Shown one piece after another: positions 1-9,935 of a stretch of DNA of 64,000 nt (positions within the stretch are counted from its first letter, which is position 1; each line of letters begins with the position of its first letter). Below the pieces are notes generated by a model, which was not told where the DNA came from, did not search any database, and worked only from the letters and a program-made list of their open reading frames with translations. The position numbers and the translations under genes were made by a program. This DNA is from Glycine soja. Lineage: Eukaryota > Streptophyta > Magnoliopsida > Fabales > Fabaceae. The DNA is taken from assembly GCF_004193775.1 (NCBI RefSeq), contig NC_041021.1, positions 34,669,718 through 34,733,717 of the forward strand, given 5' to 3'.

Positions 1-69
1 GTAAAATAAGTGAAGAGTATCAATTTGCAGTTTGAAAGCCAAACAAATCCTCTCACCCCCACTGTGGTA

Positions 70-547
70 TGTGACTCAAAATCACAATTGGCACAAGTGA
101 GAAGACTTTAAGAGGTGTTGTCATAACTGAATTCAGTTATGATAACTAAATTGGTTTTGGCACCAAAGCATAGCTGGAGTGTATATATATATTTTCTTGA
201 TCATGTAATGCAGTGTGGTGGTTTTGAGAGTGGCTGAAAACAGAGAGGCTGCAAAATCAAAGTTGCTGCTGAAAAATAGAGAGTTCAATAGAGAAAGAGA
301 GCTAGGTGATTGAGAGAGGTTTTGAAAAAGAGAAACCAAGAGAGATCAAAGCTAGCTGCTGCTTGTATTGAACTTGTAATTTCATGATCAATGTGATGAT
401 GATGAGCTACTCTTTCCCGTGGATGTAGGCACATTGTCGAACCACACAATTTGGGTTCTTGCTCTGCTGTGTTTGTTTGCTCTGTTTTTCTTGTTTTTTT
501 ATCTTGTGCAGGTTTAAGAGCAGCAGAAATTTTGCTTAGAACCAACA
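70..547 (+). repeat. 5' LTR of copia element A
   Basis: It starts TGTGACTC and is taken to end with ...CAACA at 547, two bases before a primer-site-like stretch beginning TGGCGCC at 550. The first 355 bp match the 3' LTR. The remaining 123 bp (425-547) have no partner in the window, so the right boundary rests on the TG...CA rule and the nearby primer-site-like motif. The motif TGGCGCC resembles the start of tRNA-Asp-type primer sites rather than the initiator-Met site usual in plant copia elements. Confidence 0.8.
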
Positions 548-587
548 AGTGGCGCCATCTGTGGGAACAAGATCAAGATCAAGAAAG

Positions 588-3500
588 ATGGGAACAATAA
601 AGTACGATATTGAGAAGTTTTCAGGGGAAAATGACTTCGGGATATGGAGAATCAAGATGGAAGCAATCTTGATTCAACATGGCTGTGCAGAAGCTCTTAA
701 AGGAGAAGAAAGGATGTCTGAATCTCTAAGCTCAAAGGAGAAATCAGAAATGATTGCTAAAGCTAGAAGTGTAATCATTCTATGCCTTGGAGATAAAGCT
801 TTAAGAGAAGTTGCAAGAGAAAAGACAACAGCCTCAATGTGGTTGAAACTAGAGTCATTGTATATGACAAAGTCCCTTGCAAATCGGCTATGCTTGAAGC
901 AACAACTGTACACCTTCAAGATGACAGAGTCAAGAACAGCCACTGAACAATTGGCTGATTTCAACAAGATTCTTGATGATTTGGAAAATATTGAAGTAAA
1001 GCTTGAAGAGGAGGACAAAGCTCTCTTGCTTCTGAATTCCTTACCAAAATCCTTTGAACATTTCAAGGATGAAATTCTTTATGGCAAAAATCAAGACATT
1101 ACCCTAGAAGAAGTCCAGATCTCAATAAGGACCAAGGAGATGCAAAAATAGCAAGACTCCAAATCTGAGGATAATGGTGAAAGCCTGAATATTTCAAGGG
1201 GAAGGATTGAAAAGAAGGGAACAAGAGGAAAGAAGTCCATATCAAGGTCAAGGGATTCAAAGAATGGCCAGAAAACAAAGTTCAAATGCTTTAATTGTCA
1301 CAAAACTAGTCATTTCAAGAAAGACTGCGCAGAAAAGATCAAGAAAAGATCTTTGGACTCTACTAACATAGTTGAAGCCTCTGAAGGTTATAAGAGTGCA
1401 GGTGTTTTAGTAGCTTCTAATACCAAAACACAAACAGAATGGATAATGGATTCTGGATGCTCATATCACAACAGCCCGAGAAAGGACTATTTTGAGACCC
1501 TAGAACTGAAACCAACAGGAGTTGTATTGCTAGGAGACAACTACCCCTGCAAGGTACAAGGCATTGGAACTGTGAGATTGAAGATGTTTGATAACAGAGA
1601 GTATCTACTGAAAAATGTAAGGTACATTCCAGAACTCAAAAGAAATCTTATTTCCATAAACATGTTTGATGATCTAGGATATTCAACTAGAATTTTAAAT
1701 GGTGTTCTTAAGATTTCAAATGGATCTTTAATCATAGCTAAGGGTAACAAGAATAAAAGTAATGGCTTGTTTATTCTTGAAGGTTCCACTATTGTTGGAC
1801 ATGCATCAGTAGCTAGTAATACATTGATTGATAAAAAAAAAACTTTGGCATTTGAGATTAGGTCATGTTAGTGAAATAGGATTACATGAACTTGAGAAAC
1901 AAAATCTGTTAGGTGGTGATAAACTAGATAAACTTGAATTTTGTGACCATTGTGTGCTTGGTAAATCACATAGAATAAGCTTTGGCACGGGTATTTATGT
2001 TTCATCTAGGCCTTTTGAGTATGTGCATTCAGATTTATGGGGACCATCTAGAGTGAAAACTCATGGTGGAAACTCATACTTTCTCACCATCATAAATGAT
2101 TTCTCAAGAAGAGTATGGCTGTATGTTTTGAAAAATAAGTCAGAAGCCTTTCAAAAATTCAAAGAATGACATACTCTTGTTGGAAATCAACTTGGTACAA
2201 AATTAAAAGTTTTAAGAACTGACAATGGCCTGGAGTTTGTTTCAGAGCAGTTCAATGAGTTTTGCAGGAAAATAGGCATCAAAAGGCATAAAATAGTCCC
2301 TCACACTCCACAACAGAATGGTTTGGTAAAAAGAATGAATAAGACCATTTTGGAAAGAGTGAGGTGCATGCTTCTAAGTGCAGGACTGCCAAAGACCTTT
2401 TGGGGAGAAGCTGCAAATACAACAGCATATTTGATTAATAGATGTCCTTCATCAGCCTTAGATTTCAAGACACCAATGGAAGCTTGGAGTGGTGAACCAC
2501 CTGATTACTCATAATTAAAGGTGTTTGGATCACTGGCCTTTGCTCATGTTAAACAAGGAAAGCTGGATGCAAGGGTTGTAAAGTGTGTGTTCATTGGCTA
2601 TCTTGAAGGAGTTAAAGGGTACAAGCTGTGGAAATTGGAACTGGGTGAGACAAGATGTATCATCAGCAGGGATGTGACCTTTGATGAGAGCAGAATGGCA
2701 ATGCTAAATAAGGAGTAGAAGGATAACAGCTCAAGTGGTGAGAGTACCAATTTTGAGGTGGAGCATTCTGAGATTTTAGATCATGGCAGCGTAGATACTA
2801 TTGATCACACTGATCAAGGAGAAGCTGGAGATAATGAAGAACTAGCTACTCAGCATGACTTGTCCAATTATCAATTGACTAGAGATAGAGAAAAAAAGGG
2901 TGATAAAGCCTCCAAAGAGGTATGGTCATGCTGATATTATTTGCTATGCCTTGAGTGTTGCTGAGGAGATTCAAAATTCAGAACCAAAGACCTGGAGGGA
3001 AGCAATTGAAAGTGAAGACAGCCAGCTGTGGTTTCGAGAAATGAGTGAAGAAATGGAATCTTTGAGAAAGAACAAGACTTGGATACTTGTGGATTAACCC
3101 AAGAAGCAGAAGGCTGTTGGATGTAAGTGGATTTTCAAGAAGAAAGAAGGCATTCCAGGAGTAGAAAGGCCTAGATTCAAGGCAAGATTGGTAGCAAAAG
3201 GCTTTACACAGGTTGAAGGAATTGATTACAATGAGATTTTTTCACCAGTTGTGAAGCATTGCTCAATTAGTATCATACTTGGTCTGGTAAATCAGTATGA
3301 TTTGGAACTTGAACAGCTGGATGTTAAAACAGCTTTTCTCCATGTAAATCTGAAGGAAACCATTTACATGAACCAGCCTGAAGGTTTTGAAGAAGGGGAG
3401 AACAAGGTGTGCTTGCTGAAAAAATCTTTGTATGGACTGAAGCAAAGCCCTCAAATGTGGTACCTGAAATTTGATGAGTTCTTGATCAGATATGGCTTCA

Positions 3501-4543
3501 TTAGAAATAGATATGACAGCTGTGTATATATCCTGGAAAATGGGAAAGTGTGTGTTCTTTACCTTCTCTTGTATGTGGATGACATCCTCATAGCAAGTGC
3601 TAATAAGGAAGAGATTAGAAAACTCAAAGAAAGCTTGAACACAAAATTTGAGATGAAAGATCTAGGACCAGCTAGAAGAATACTTGGGATTCATATACAT
3701 AGGGATAGAGCAAAAGGTGAACTATTCCTATCCCAAAGCTATTACCTCAAGAAAGTGGTGGAAAGGTTTAGGATGCTTCTAAGAAAACCTGTTAGCACAC
3801 CACTTGGCCATCATACAAAGCTATATGTTATTCAAGCACCAGAAACAACTGAAGAAAGGTCTAAAATGGATCAAACACCCTATGCCAGTGGTGTTGGAAG
3901 CATAATGTATGGAATGGTTTGCAGCAGACCTGATTTGGCTCATGTTATAAGTATTATAAGCAGATTCATGGGAGATCCTGGCAGCGCACATTGGGAAGCT
4001 GTGAAGTGGACACTAAGGTATCTAAATGGATCTTTGAAAGCTGGTTTAAAGTACAAGAAGACAACACATGAAGCAGCAGTCACAGGCTATGCAGATGCAG
4101 ATTTTGCAAGAAATGTAGACACAAGGAAGTCCTTAACAGGATATGTGTTTACTTTGTTTGGTACATCAATCAGTTGGAAAGCAAATCAACAATCAGTTGT
4201 TGCTCTTTCAACAACTGAAACAGAATACATGGCCCTAGCTGAAGGTGTGAAGGAAGCAATCTGGCTTAAAGGTATGATTAATGAACTTGGAATAGCACAA
4301 GCTTGTGTCACAATTCACTGTGACAGTCAAAGTGCCATTCACTTAGCAAATCACCAAATGTACCATGAGAGGACAAAGCACATAGATGTGAAACTACACT
4401 TCATCAAAGATGTGATTGAATCTAAGAAGGTGAAGGTAGAGAAAGTTTCAACAGAAGAAAACCCGGCTGATATGTTCACAAAGTCCCTCTCTAGTGTCAA
4501 GTTCAAGCACTGCCTGGACTTGATCAATTTCGAAGATGCCTAA
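588..4543 (+). pseudogene. copia A gag-pol polyprotein, broken
   Basis: The first ATG of the gag frame is at 588. Gag runs to a stop at 1149-1151 and continues past it to a CCHC zinc knuckle (C-x2-C-x4-H-x4-C, about 1287-1328). A protease with a DSG motif lies near 1449. The frame shifts at an A-run near 1831-1840, just before the pre-integrase WHLRLGH motif. The integrase core shows its two Asp motifs, but the expected third catalytic Glu is Lys in PQQNGLVKRMN (about 2308-2340). Further stops lie at 2167-2169, 2512-2514, 2716-2718 and 3095-3097. From 3188 an open 451-residue stretch holds reverse transcriptase with an intact YVDD box and RNase H. No functional polyprotein can be made without readthrough of several stops. 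Confidence 0.93.
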
Positions 4544-4621
4544 AGCAGATTGGTAGAAGTGCAGCCCTGAATCACAAGGTAGACACTTGCTGATTTAGAG
4601 TCAAGGTGGAGATTTGTAATG

Positions 4622-4975
4622 TGTGACTCAAAATCACAATTGGCACAAGTGAGAAGGCTTTAAGAGGTGTTGTCATAACTGAATTCAGTTATGATAACTG
4701 AATTGGTTTTGGCACCAAAGCATAGCTAGAGTGTATATATATATTTTCTTGATCATGTAATGCAGTGTGGTGGTTTTGAGAGTGGCTGAAAACAGAGAGG
4801 CTGCAAAATAAAAGTTGCTGCTGAAAAATAGAGAGTTCAATAGAGAAAGAGAGCTAGGTGATTGAGAGAGGTTTTGAAAAAGAGAAACCAAGAGAGATCA
4901 AAGCTAGCTGCTGCTTGTATTGAACTTGTAATTTCATGATCAATGTGATGATGATGAGCTACTCTTTCCCATGGA
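4622..4975 (+). repeat. 3' LTR of copia element A, truncated
   Basis: It matches 70-424 with five substitutions and no gaps. Identity ends abruptly in CCCATGGA, where the next base already belongs to the FAR1-related pseudogene read on the other strand. The last 123 bp expected from the 5' LTR are missing, so the edge is a deletion or recombination breakpoint, not a clean integration end. Confidence 0.92.
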
Positions 4976-5683
4976 AGCAACTCAAAGGCATAAGGTGTAA
5001 GTATAGTTGCAACATGCTCCTCAATGGGAAAACCAACTCTAATTGGAGGATTATGGTACCTTTATGGAATTCTTGCCTCTTCTCCAGCTTGATTTCTAAT
5101 ATTGATAGCAGCACCAACCTACACAAAAGCAAATTAATTATACCAAACTTACAAGCTAATTGATTCAAGGAATAAAATGCTTAAAGCAAAATCTACCAAA
5201 CTTGTTTTAGCATCTAAGAATCTTTTTATATATGAATTTATAGATTCTAAGCATCCAATTGTCATCACCCCAGCAAAAAAAAAGTCTTTCAAATAGGCTA
5301 AAGCCCAAGATTAGCGATGAGAATAGAGTAAATCAACATGCCTATCCATACTGTGCAACCATCAATTTCCATTGTTGTTCAAAATCATTTGTGCATTCTA
5401 AATTGTATAACCTATAAAACTCATATTTGAAATCATTGTATCTTGAATCCAAAGGAAAAAAGAGAACAAAGTTGATAACTTTGCCTCGATATGACATGCA
5501 AAATGAATGTTGTGTTTGGCAATTACATTGAAATAACTTTTTTAAGTGCAAGATCCTGATCGGTAAGAATTGTTTGTAGATATTTTTCTTTCACAAAACA
5601 CATAAAACTCTAAAAAGGAAACAAGTAATAAAATTTATTAAATAATAATAATAATAATAATGATGATGATGATGATGATGATG

Positions 5684-5764
<81 letters not shown>

Positions 5765-6345
5765 GGAATTTACCTTTAAAGCGTGAAAGAGCAATTTTCT
5801 CATCTCACAAGAGAACACAACCAAAGAAAAATGATTTCCATTATTATCAACTCCAGCCCATAGTCCAAGGGGCATATTATAATGATTTATTCTATATGTG
5901 GTATCAAAGACAACCACATCTCCAAAAAATTTATATGCACGAATTGAAACTCCAAATACCTATATAATATGCTCTAATTTGCCACTTTCATCTATTGTGA
6001 AATCATACTGGAAAGCATCATATGTGTCTTTTAAACTTTTGCATAATTTTAGAACCTCAACAAACTCTTTCTCTCTACCCATACCACTTTGAGACTGAAT
6101 AAAATCTCTAATATTTTTTTTCCAAAAAAGATATATGACTTACATCTATTCCTTTCTCTAACTCAATAACACTTATTATGAGACTTACAGGGCAACCAAA
6201 TTTTGACAACAATAGTATATGATTTTGATCACAGGCTTCCTTTCTTTGCAAACAAAAAGTAGAAATTATAAACATTTTCATCACTCTTAAATATTTTCCC
6301 ATCGTAAGGAACTCATGCATCAAGGTTTTCCGATTGAAGTACAGG
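4976..6345 (-). pseudogene. FAR1-RELATED SEQUENCE (FRS10/11-like) gene, broken
   Basis: FHY3/FAR1-family proteins are transcription factors derived from MULE transposases. Reading the minus strand downward from about 6345, I see family landmarks in order: HEFLT, an ILLLSK...ELEKG stretch, QYDF near 6000, the MULE core FGDVVVFDTTYRINHYNMP (about 5860-5935), ILTDQDLALKK (about 5540), the SRYNDFKYEFYRLYNLE block (about 5390-5450) and VGAAINIRNQAGEEAR (about 5070-5120), ending in TPYAFELL at the edge of the copia LTR. An in-frame TAG at 5960-5962 replaces the usual Trp before the MULE core. An exon end with a GT donor near 5770 opens into a trinucleotide repeat, so that repeat is probably intronic. 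The C-terminal SWIM zinc finger is missing. The family call rests on remembered motifs. Confidence 0.85.
5641..5764. repeat. (AAT)n/(ATG)n trinucleotide microsatellite
   Basis: About 124 bp of AAT units with an inner block of seven or eight ATG units. It lies in what looks like an intron of the FRS pseudogene, just after a GT donor. Translated on the minus strand it gives a run of Tyr and His that is not a real protein. Confidence 0.97.
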
Positions 6346-8060
6346 CTTCCTTTGTGACTCTTGAAAGGTTAAAGATATCACATTTTGTTACCAGTCGAAA
6401 TATTTTTAGTTAGCCTAATGAATAGGGACATAGACTTAGCCGAAATGAGGTTGTTATGATTTCAGATAAGATGATGAGATTTGACTGTTATAAAAGCTAA
6501 TTCAGCCAATATTTGAAAATTTAAATAAAACTCGGAAGATAAGTGTGCTAGAGTTCACGTTGTGGCTAAAATCACAAGATACTAGCTAAAATCGGTTGAA
6601 AATGTGAAGACCCCATGATCTAGGAAGTGGTTCTTGGAAAATTGAAATGTGGGAAGTGCGCCTTGTTGTTGCCTAGCCGCATTTTGAAGAAATTATCTAA
6701 AATCTATTAAAAGGGAAGAGGTCATGTACGAACGTGAATAAACACGATCTAAGATCAGTTGGTCTAGATTTTTCAAGTATAAATAGTGGTTTCTAAATGT
6801 TTGTAGGGACCTTCAACCAAAAAAAAACCAATATATGCAATTATATTTCCAATTATCTTTTAGTTTCCTCGTGTATTTTACTGTTTTTCTTCCTAATTTA
6901 ATCTTTGCTTTGTTTCTTTAATATTTTGATAAGAATTGCCCCCAATCAAGTGCTTTCTATAAGTAACTTGAAAGCGCACTACCAAGTCAAAAGGAAAATT
7001 TCCCCTCTTGACAACCAAATCGCTTGAGTCACTTTTCAAATTTTGGAATCGTGTTGAAGCAGTTATAGCCGAATCTACTTTGGTCAATTGTTAAGATTTC
7101 TCACGACAACAAAATTGGCACTCCCAGTAGGACTTGTGTGGGTAATTTGATCAAGTGATTTGAATCACAAACAGAATTTTACCACTCTATGCATTTGTGT
7201 TTTGGTAAGACTATTACGCATGATATGAATCAACAAACCAAGAAGAGGAACAGTTAGACATGGCAAGAAAACCCGTACCCGTGGGTACCCATCCAAATCC
7301 GTCCCGACTTTGACGAATAATATCCAAGTTGGCCGGGTATGGGTTCGGGTTTTCCCCTATAACCAAAAGTCGGGTGCGGGTACGAGTATGGGATTACTAC
7401 ATCCGCCCCGACCTCGAACTCGGACCCGCCCCACCACTTAAAAATAACATAAATAAAAACCCTATATTATTCGGGTGAAAGAATAGGGTCTCGTTCAAGA
7501 TGAGAGAAAAGCTAAAGTGTGTATAAATTAAAATTATATTGTATATCACCAAACTTGTTTCTTTTCATTAGACCTTTTTTTGGAATGAATAGGGGCAAAC
7601 AACAAGTCCTACCCCCAACCCTAACCCTAACCCTAACTTCAGACCTTGGCTCTTCCTCTTCTTCTTCCTTCAGGTATCGCTTCCTTCCTTCTCTTTTTCA
7701 ATTTCAATCCTCTCTGTTCCATTGCTGCCTTTTGTTGTTATCTATTTCCCTTTTGTTTTTATGGTTCCTCACTTTCAATTTTTGTTTCTTATTTCTTTTA
7801 AATTATCAACTTTTTGTTTGATTTGATTCGATGCAGATTCATCCATACCGTTAGTTATATTACTGGATTCGGGGCAGATTACTACTACCGTGTTTCTCCG
7901 CTTTCACGTATAAGGTAAGAAATAATGGAGAGAATATCCAAGGAAATCTATCTCTCTTTGAATTACTGATTACTTGATTGTGTATGGGGATATGAGAACA
8001 AATAACATTTGCGTGATTTTATCATCTTCACTATGTTCACTAACTTGCTATGTTTCATAG

Positions 8061-8163
8061 TTCAAATGTATTTGTAGCAACTAACAATCGAGGAACAATA
8101 GTTGACTCTGGCACAACATTGGCATACCTTGTTCAAGAAGCTTACAATCCTTTTATCAAAGCT
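8061..8163 (+). pseudogene. Captured exon of an A1 (pepsin-type) aspartic protease
   Basis: A 103-bp segment bounded by a TTTCATAG acceptor and a GTAAGT donor reads 34 codons in one frame, including [22 protein letters not shown] with hydrophobic flanks is the second catalytic Asp motif of plant nepenthesin-like proteases. No other protease exon was recognised nearby. It lies inside the hAT element, upstream of the transposase and on the same strand, so it looks like a host exon picked up by the transposon. The frame is still open, so capture may be fairly recent or the piece may be spliced into a chimeric transcript. Confidence 0.85.
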
Positions 8164-8468
8164 GTAAGTTTTCTTTTACTTGAAATTTTGTAGCACTATA
8201 GTTTGCTGTGACAAAATTACTGTGATTTTATTCTCAAAATGTATTTCTTTGAGTACATAAAATCTGGCATGACCATCTACATTCTTAATATAACAAATGG
8301 TAATGTGAGCAACAGGAAAAACATTCTTTCTCAACCAGAAGGTTTGGTTGTTAATTTGAGGTTGTCCTCAACTTTAAATATGTCCCTAGTCAACTAAATG
8401 ATAAGTTTGTAAGAGGCTGTTAGAACAAATGAGACAATGGGTGAAAGTTTGAAAAAAAAAAGCTTCAA

Positions 8469-8520
8469 GTCCCACATCGCTCAGAGTAAACACTTGATAG
8501 TGTTTCACTCCCTATATATA
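8469..8520 (+). promoter_or_regulatory. snRNA-type USE plus TATA box in the solo LTR
   Basis: GTCCCACATCG (8469-8479) matches the plant snRNA upstream sequence element consensus RTCCCACATCG. TATATATA follows at 8513-8520 with 33 bp between them. In plant snRNA genes a gap of about 33-34 bp goes with Pol II (U1, U2, U4, U5), against about 23-25 bp for Pol III (U6, U3). No snRNA sequence follows, so the boxes probably drive the LTR. Confidence 0.65.
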
Positions 8521-8650
8521 GAGAGCCCATTTCTTCATTTTGTCTTGTCCCAATTGAGAAGCATTTCCTCAACTTTTCTTTTTCCTTCCCATATTTCAGC
8601 CGATGCATTTTCGGCAAACTTCTCCCTCTTTCTTGTTGTCGCACTAAATT

Positions 8651-8796
8651 TTCGGTTGGCTATTAGAGTGACTTTTAAAGTCATATTTTTCGGTTGGCTA
8701 TTAGAGTGACTTTTCAAGTCATATTTTCGGTTGGCTGTTAGAGTGACTTTTCAAGTCATATATTCGGGTGGCTTTAGAGTGACTTTTCAAGTCATA
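8651..8796 (+). repeat. Four-copy tandem repeat, 37-38 bp period
   Basis: Units begin with TCGGTTGGC-like strings at about 8652, 8690, 8727 and 8764. Each carries GTGACTTTTCAAGTCAT or a near copy, in which TGACTT and AAGTCA form a 6-bp hairpin stem. The array lies in the solo LTR, downstream of its promoter-like boxes. Confidence 0.9.
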
Positions 8797-9246
8797 CAAG
8801 AGGGTGTAATTCTAGAAAGGTTCCCTCAGTGCAGTGGGAATCTTATACAGTGATCTGGGCTTTTTTATTTTGGGGACTTCGTGATTGATAGTTTGCTTGC
8901 ACAATTTTCGGCAGTGCCACGAAACGTCTTAAAGAAAACGATATTGTCCGCGACTCAACCAATAATTTTTTCGGTTTGCCATAAATTATTTTTACAACAG
9001 AGGCTATTTACATGCCCATTAATTTGTTTACCCAATCTCTATGAGAAAAAAATCATATTGTCTAATTGCCAACTTCATCAATATGAGAGTTTTTAACCCC
9101 TGCAGAATCTTGTCTTTGTTTTGCAAAACCAGGGGATTCGCTACAACTAGACTAAGTGTGAAATAGAAACAGTAACCATCTATCTATAGACCATGAAAAT
9201 GAGGATCAATTATAAATATCTCAGTTTTGTTTGAAGTACTAGTCAA

Positions 9247-9270
9247 ATATATATATATATATATATATAT
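9247..9270. repeat. (AT)n microsatellite
   Basis: About 12 AT units inside the hAT, between the solo LTR and the transposase. Confidence 0.95.
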
Positions 9271-9935
9271 CAATTTTGTTTCTCACATCTCCCTTATTAA
9301 TTTGTATATATCTCTCCTTGGTATAAAAGATGTCATGAGAACTGTTTGTTAAAATTACATTACTCTAAAATTATTACTGTTGTTCTTCCTCTTTCTAAGC
9401 CAACTGTCACCCGTCATTGTTGTTTGAAGTACTATTCTTTGCACTAGCCACCTTTTTTCTGTTCTGTTCTTTGTTCAAATTTCTTTTCCATTTGATGTTG
9501 TTGACAAGTTTTAGTTTTCTGCCTTTTTCTCTCAAATCCACCCTATCTTGTTCTAACCCACACCACGTGTTTTATGTTTACATTCTGAACTAAAGTGGAG
9601 GTTGTGACTTGTGAATATGATTGGATGATGTTAATGGAATATGGATTACAGGCTATATGTACTAATATGCATGCATATGAATTTTGTTAAATCTTACTAT
9701 TTGATTCATGTTTGTTAATCTGCATTAATTGCTTTGGTTTTTAAAATAATAGCTTGTTGTTGAAGTCCATGGCAAAAGATATGCAAACTGAAGAACCTAG
9801 TTCACACCAACCAACTCCACAGTCTTCACATCAACCAACTCCACAGTCTTCACACCATCCTATTTCGCTGTCTTCACACCAACCGAATCCAATAGAAAGT
9901 TCTACGGTACAGCTGAAGGTCCTAATAATGAACCT

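Larger units (their letters stand above)
70..4975 (+). mobile_element. Ty1/copia LTR retrotransposon A, degenerate, 3' LTR truncated
   Basis: Two direct repeats starting with TGTGACTCAAAATCACA (70 and 4622) bracket a gag-protease-integrase-RT-RNase H reading order, which is the Ty1/copia order. Over the 355 bp present in both LTRs I count five substitutions and no gaps (about 1.4%), four of them G/A transitions, so the insertion is young compared with its neighbours. A purine-rich tract lies just before the 3' LTR at about 4603-4614. The 5' LTR appears to end in CA at 547, but the 3' copy stops matching after 4975, so about 123 bp of its end is gone. No target duplication can be checked because that end is lost. 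Confidence 0.93.
8418..8999 (+). mobile_element. Solo LTR of a copia-like element, 582 bp, nested in the hAT
   Basis: The segment starts TGTTAGAACA and ends TTTACAACA (TG...CA, with TGTT/AACA inverted ends). It is flanked by a perfect 5-bp duplication GAGGC at 8413-8417 and 9000-9004. No internal retroelement sequence is present, so this is an LTR left by intra-element recombination. It holds an snRNA-type promoter signature and a tandem repeat array. Its orientation is inferred from the promoter-like boxes. Confidence 0.88.

Noticed and set aside
674..1066. 130-codon minus-strand frame
   Set aside because: Shadow of copia A gag.
5591..5917. Minus-strand frame with long Tyr and His runs
   Set aside because: The homopolymer part is the AAT/ATG microsatellite translated. 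Only the N-terminal part is real FRS coding sequence, and it ends at a splice donor.
7615..7637. Three CCCTAA units as an interstitial telomere
   Set aside because: Too short, and placed in leader-like text of the hAT. More likely a telo-box type motif.
8469..8900. An snRNA gene after the USE and TATA boxes
   Set aside because: No U1, U2, U4, U5, U6 or U3 sequence follows; the boxes lie in an LTR with its own target duplication.
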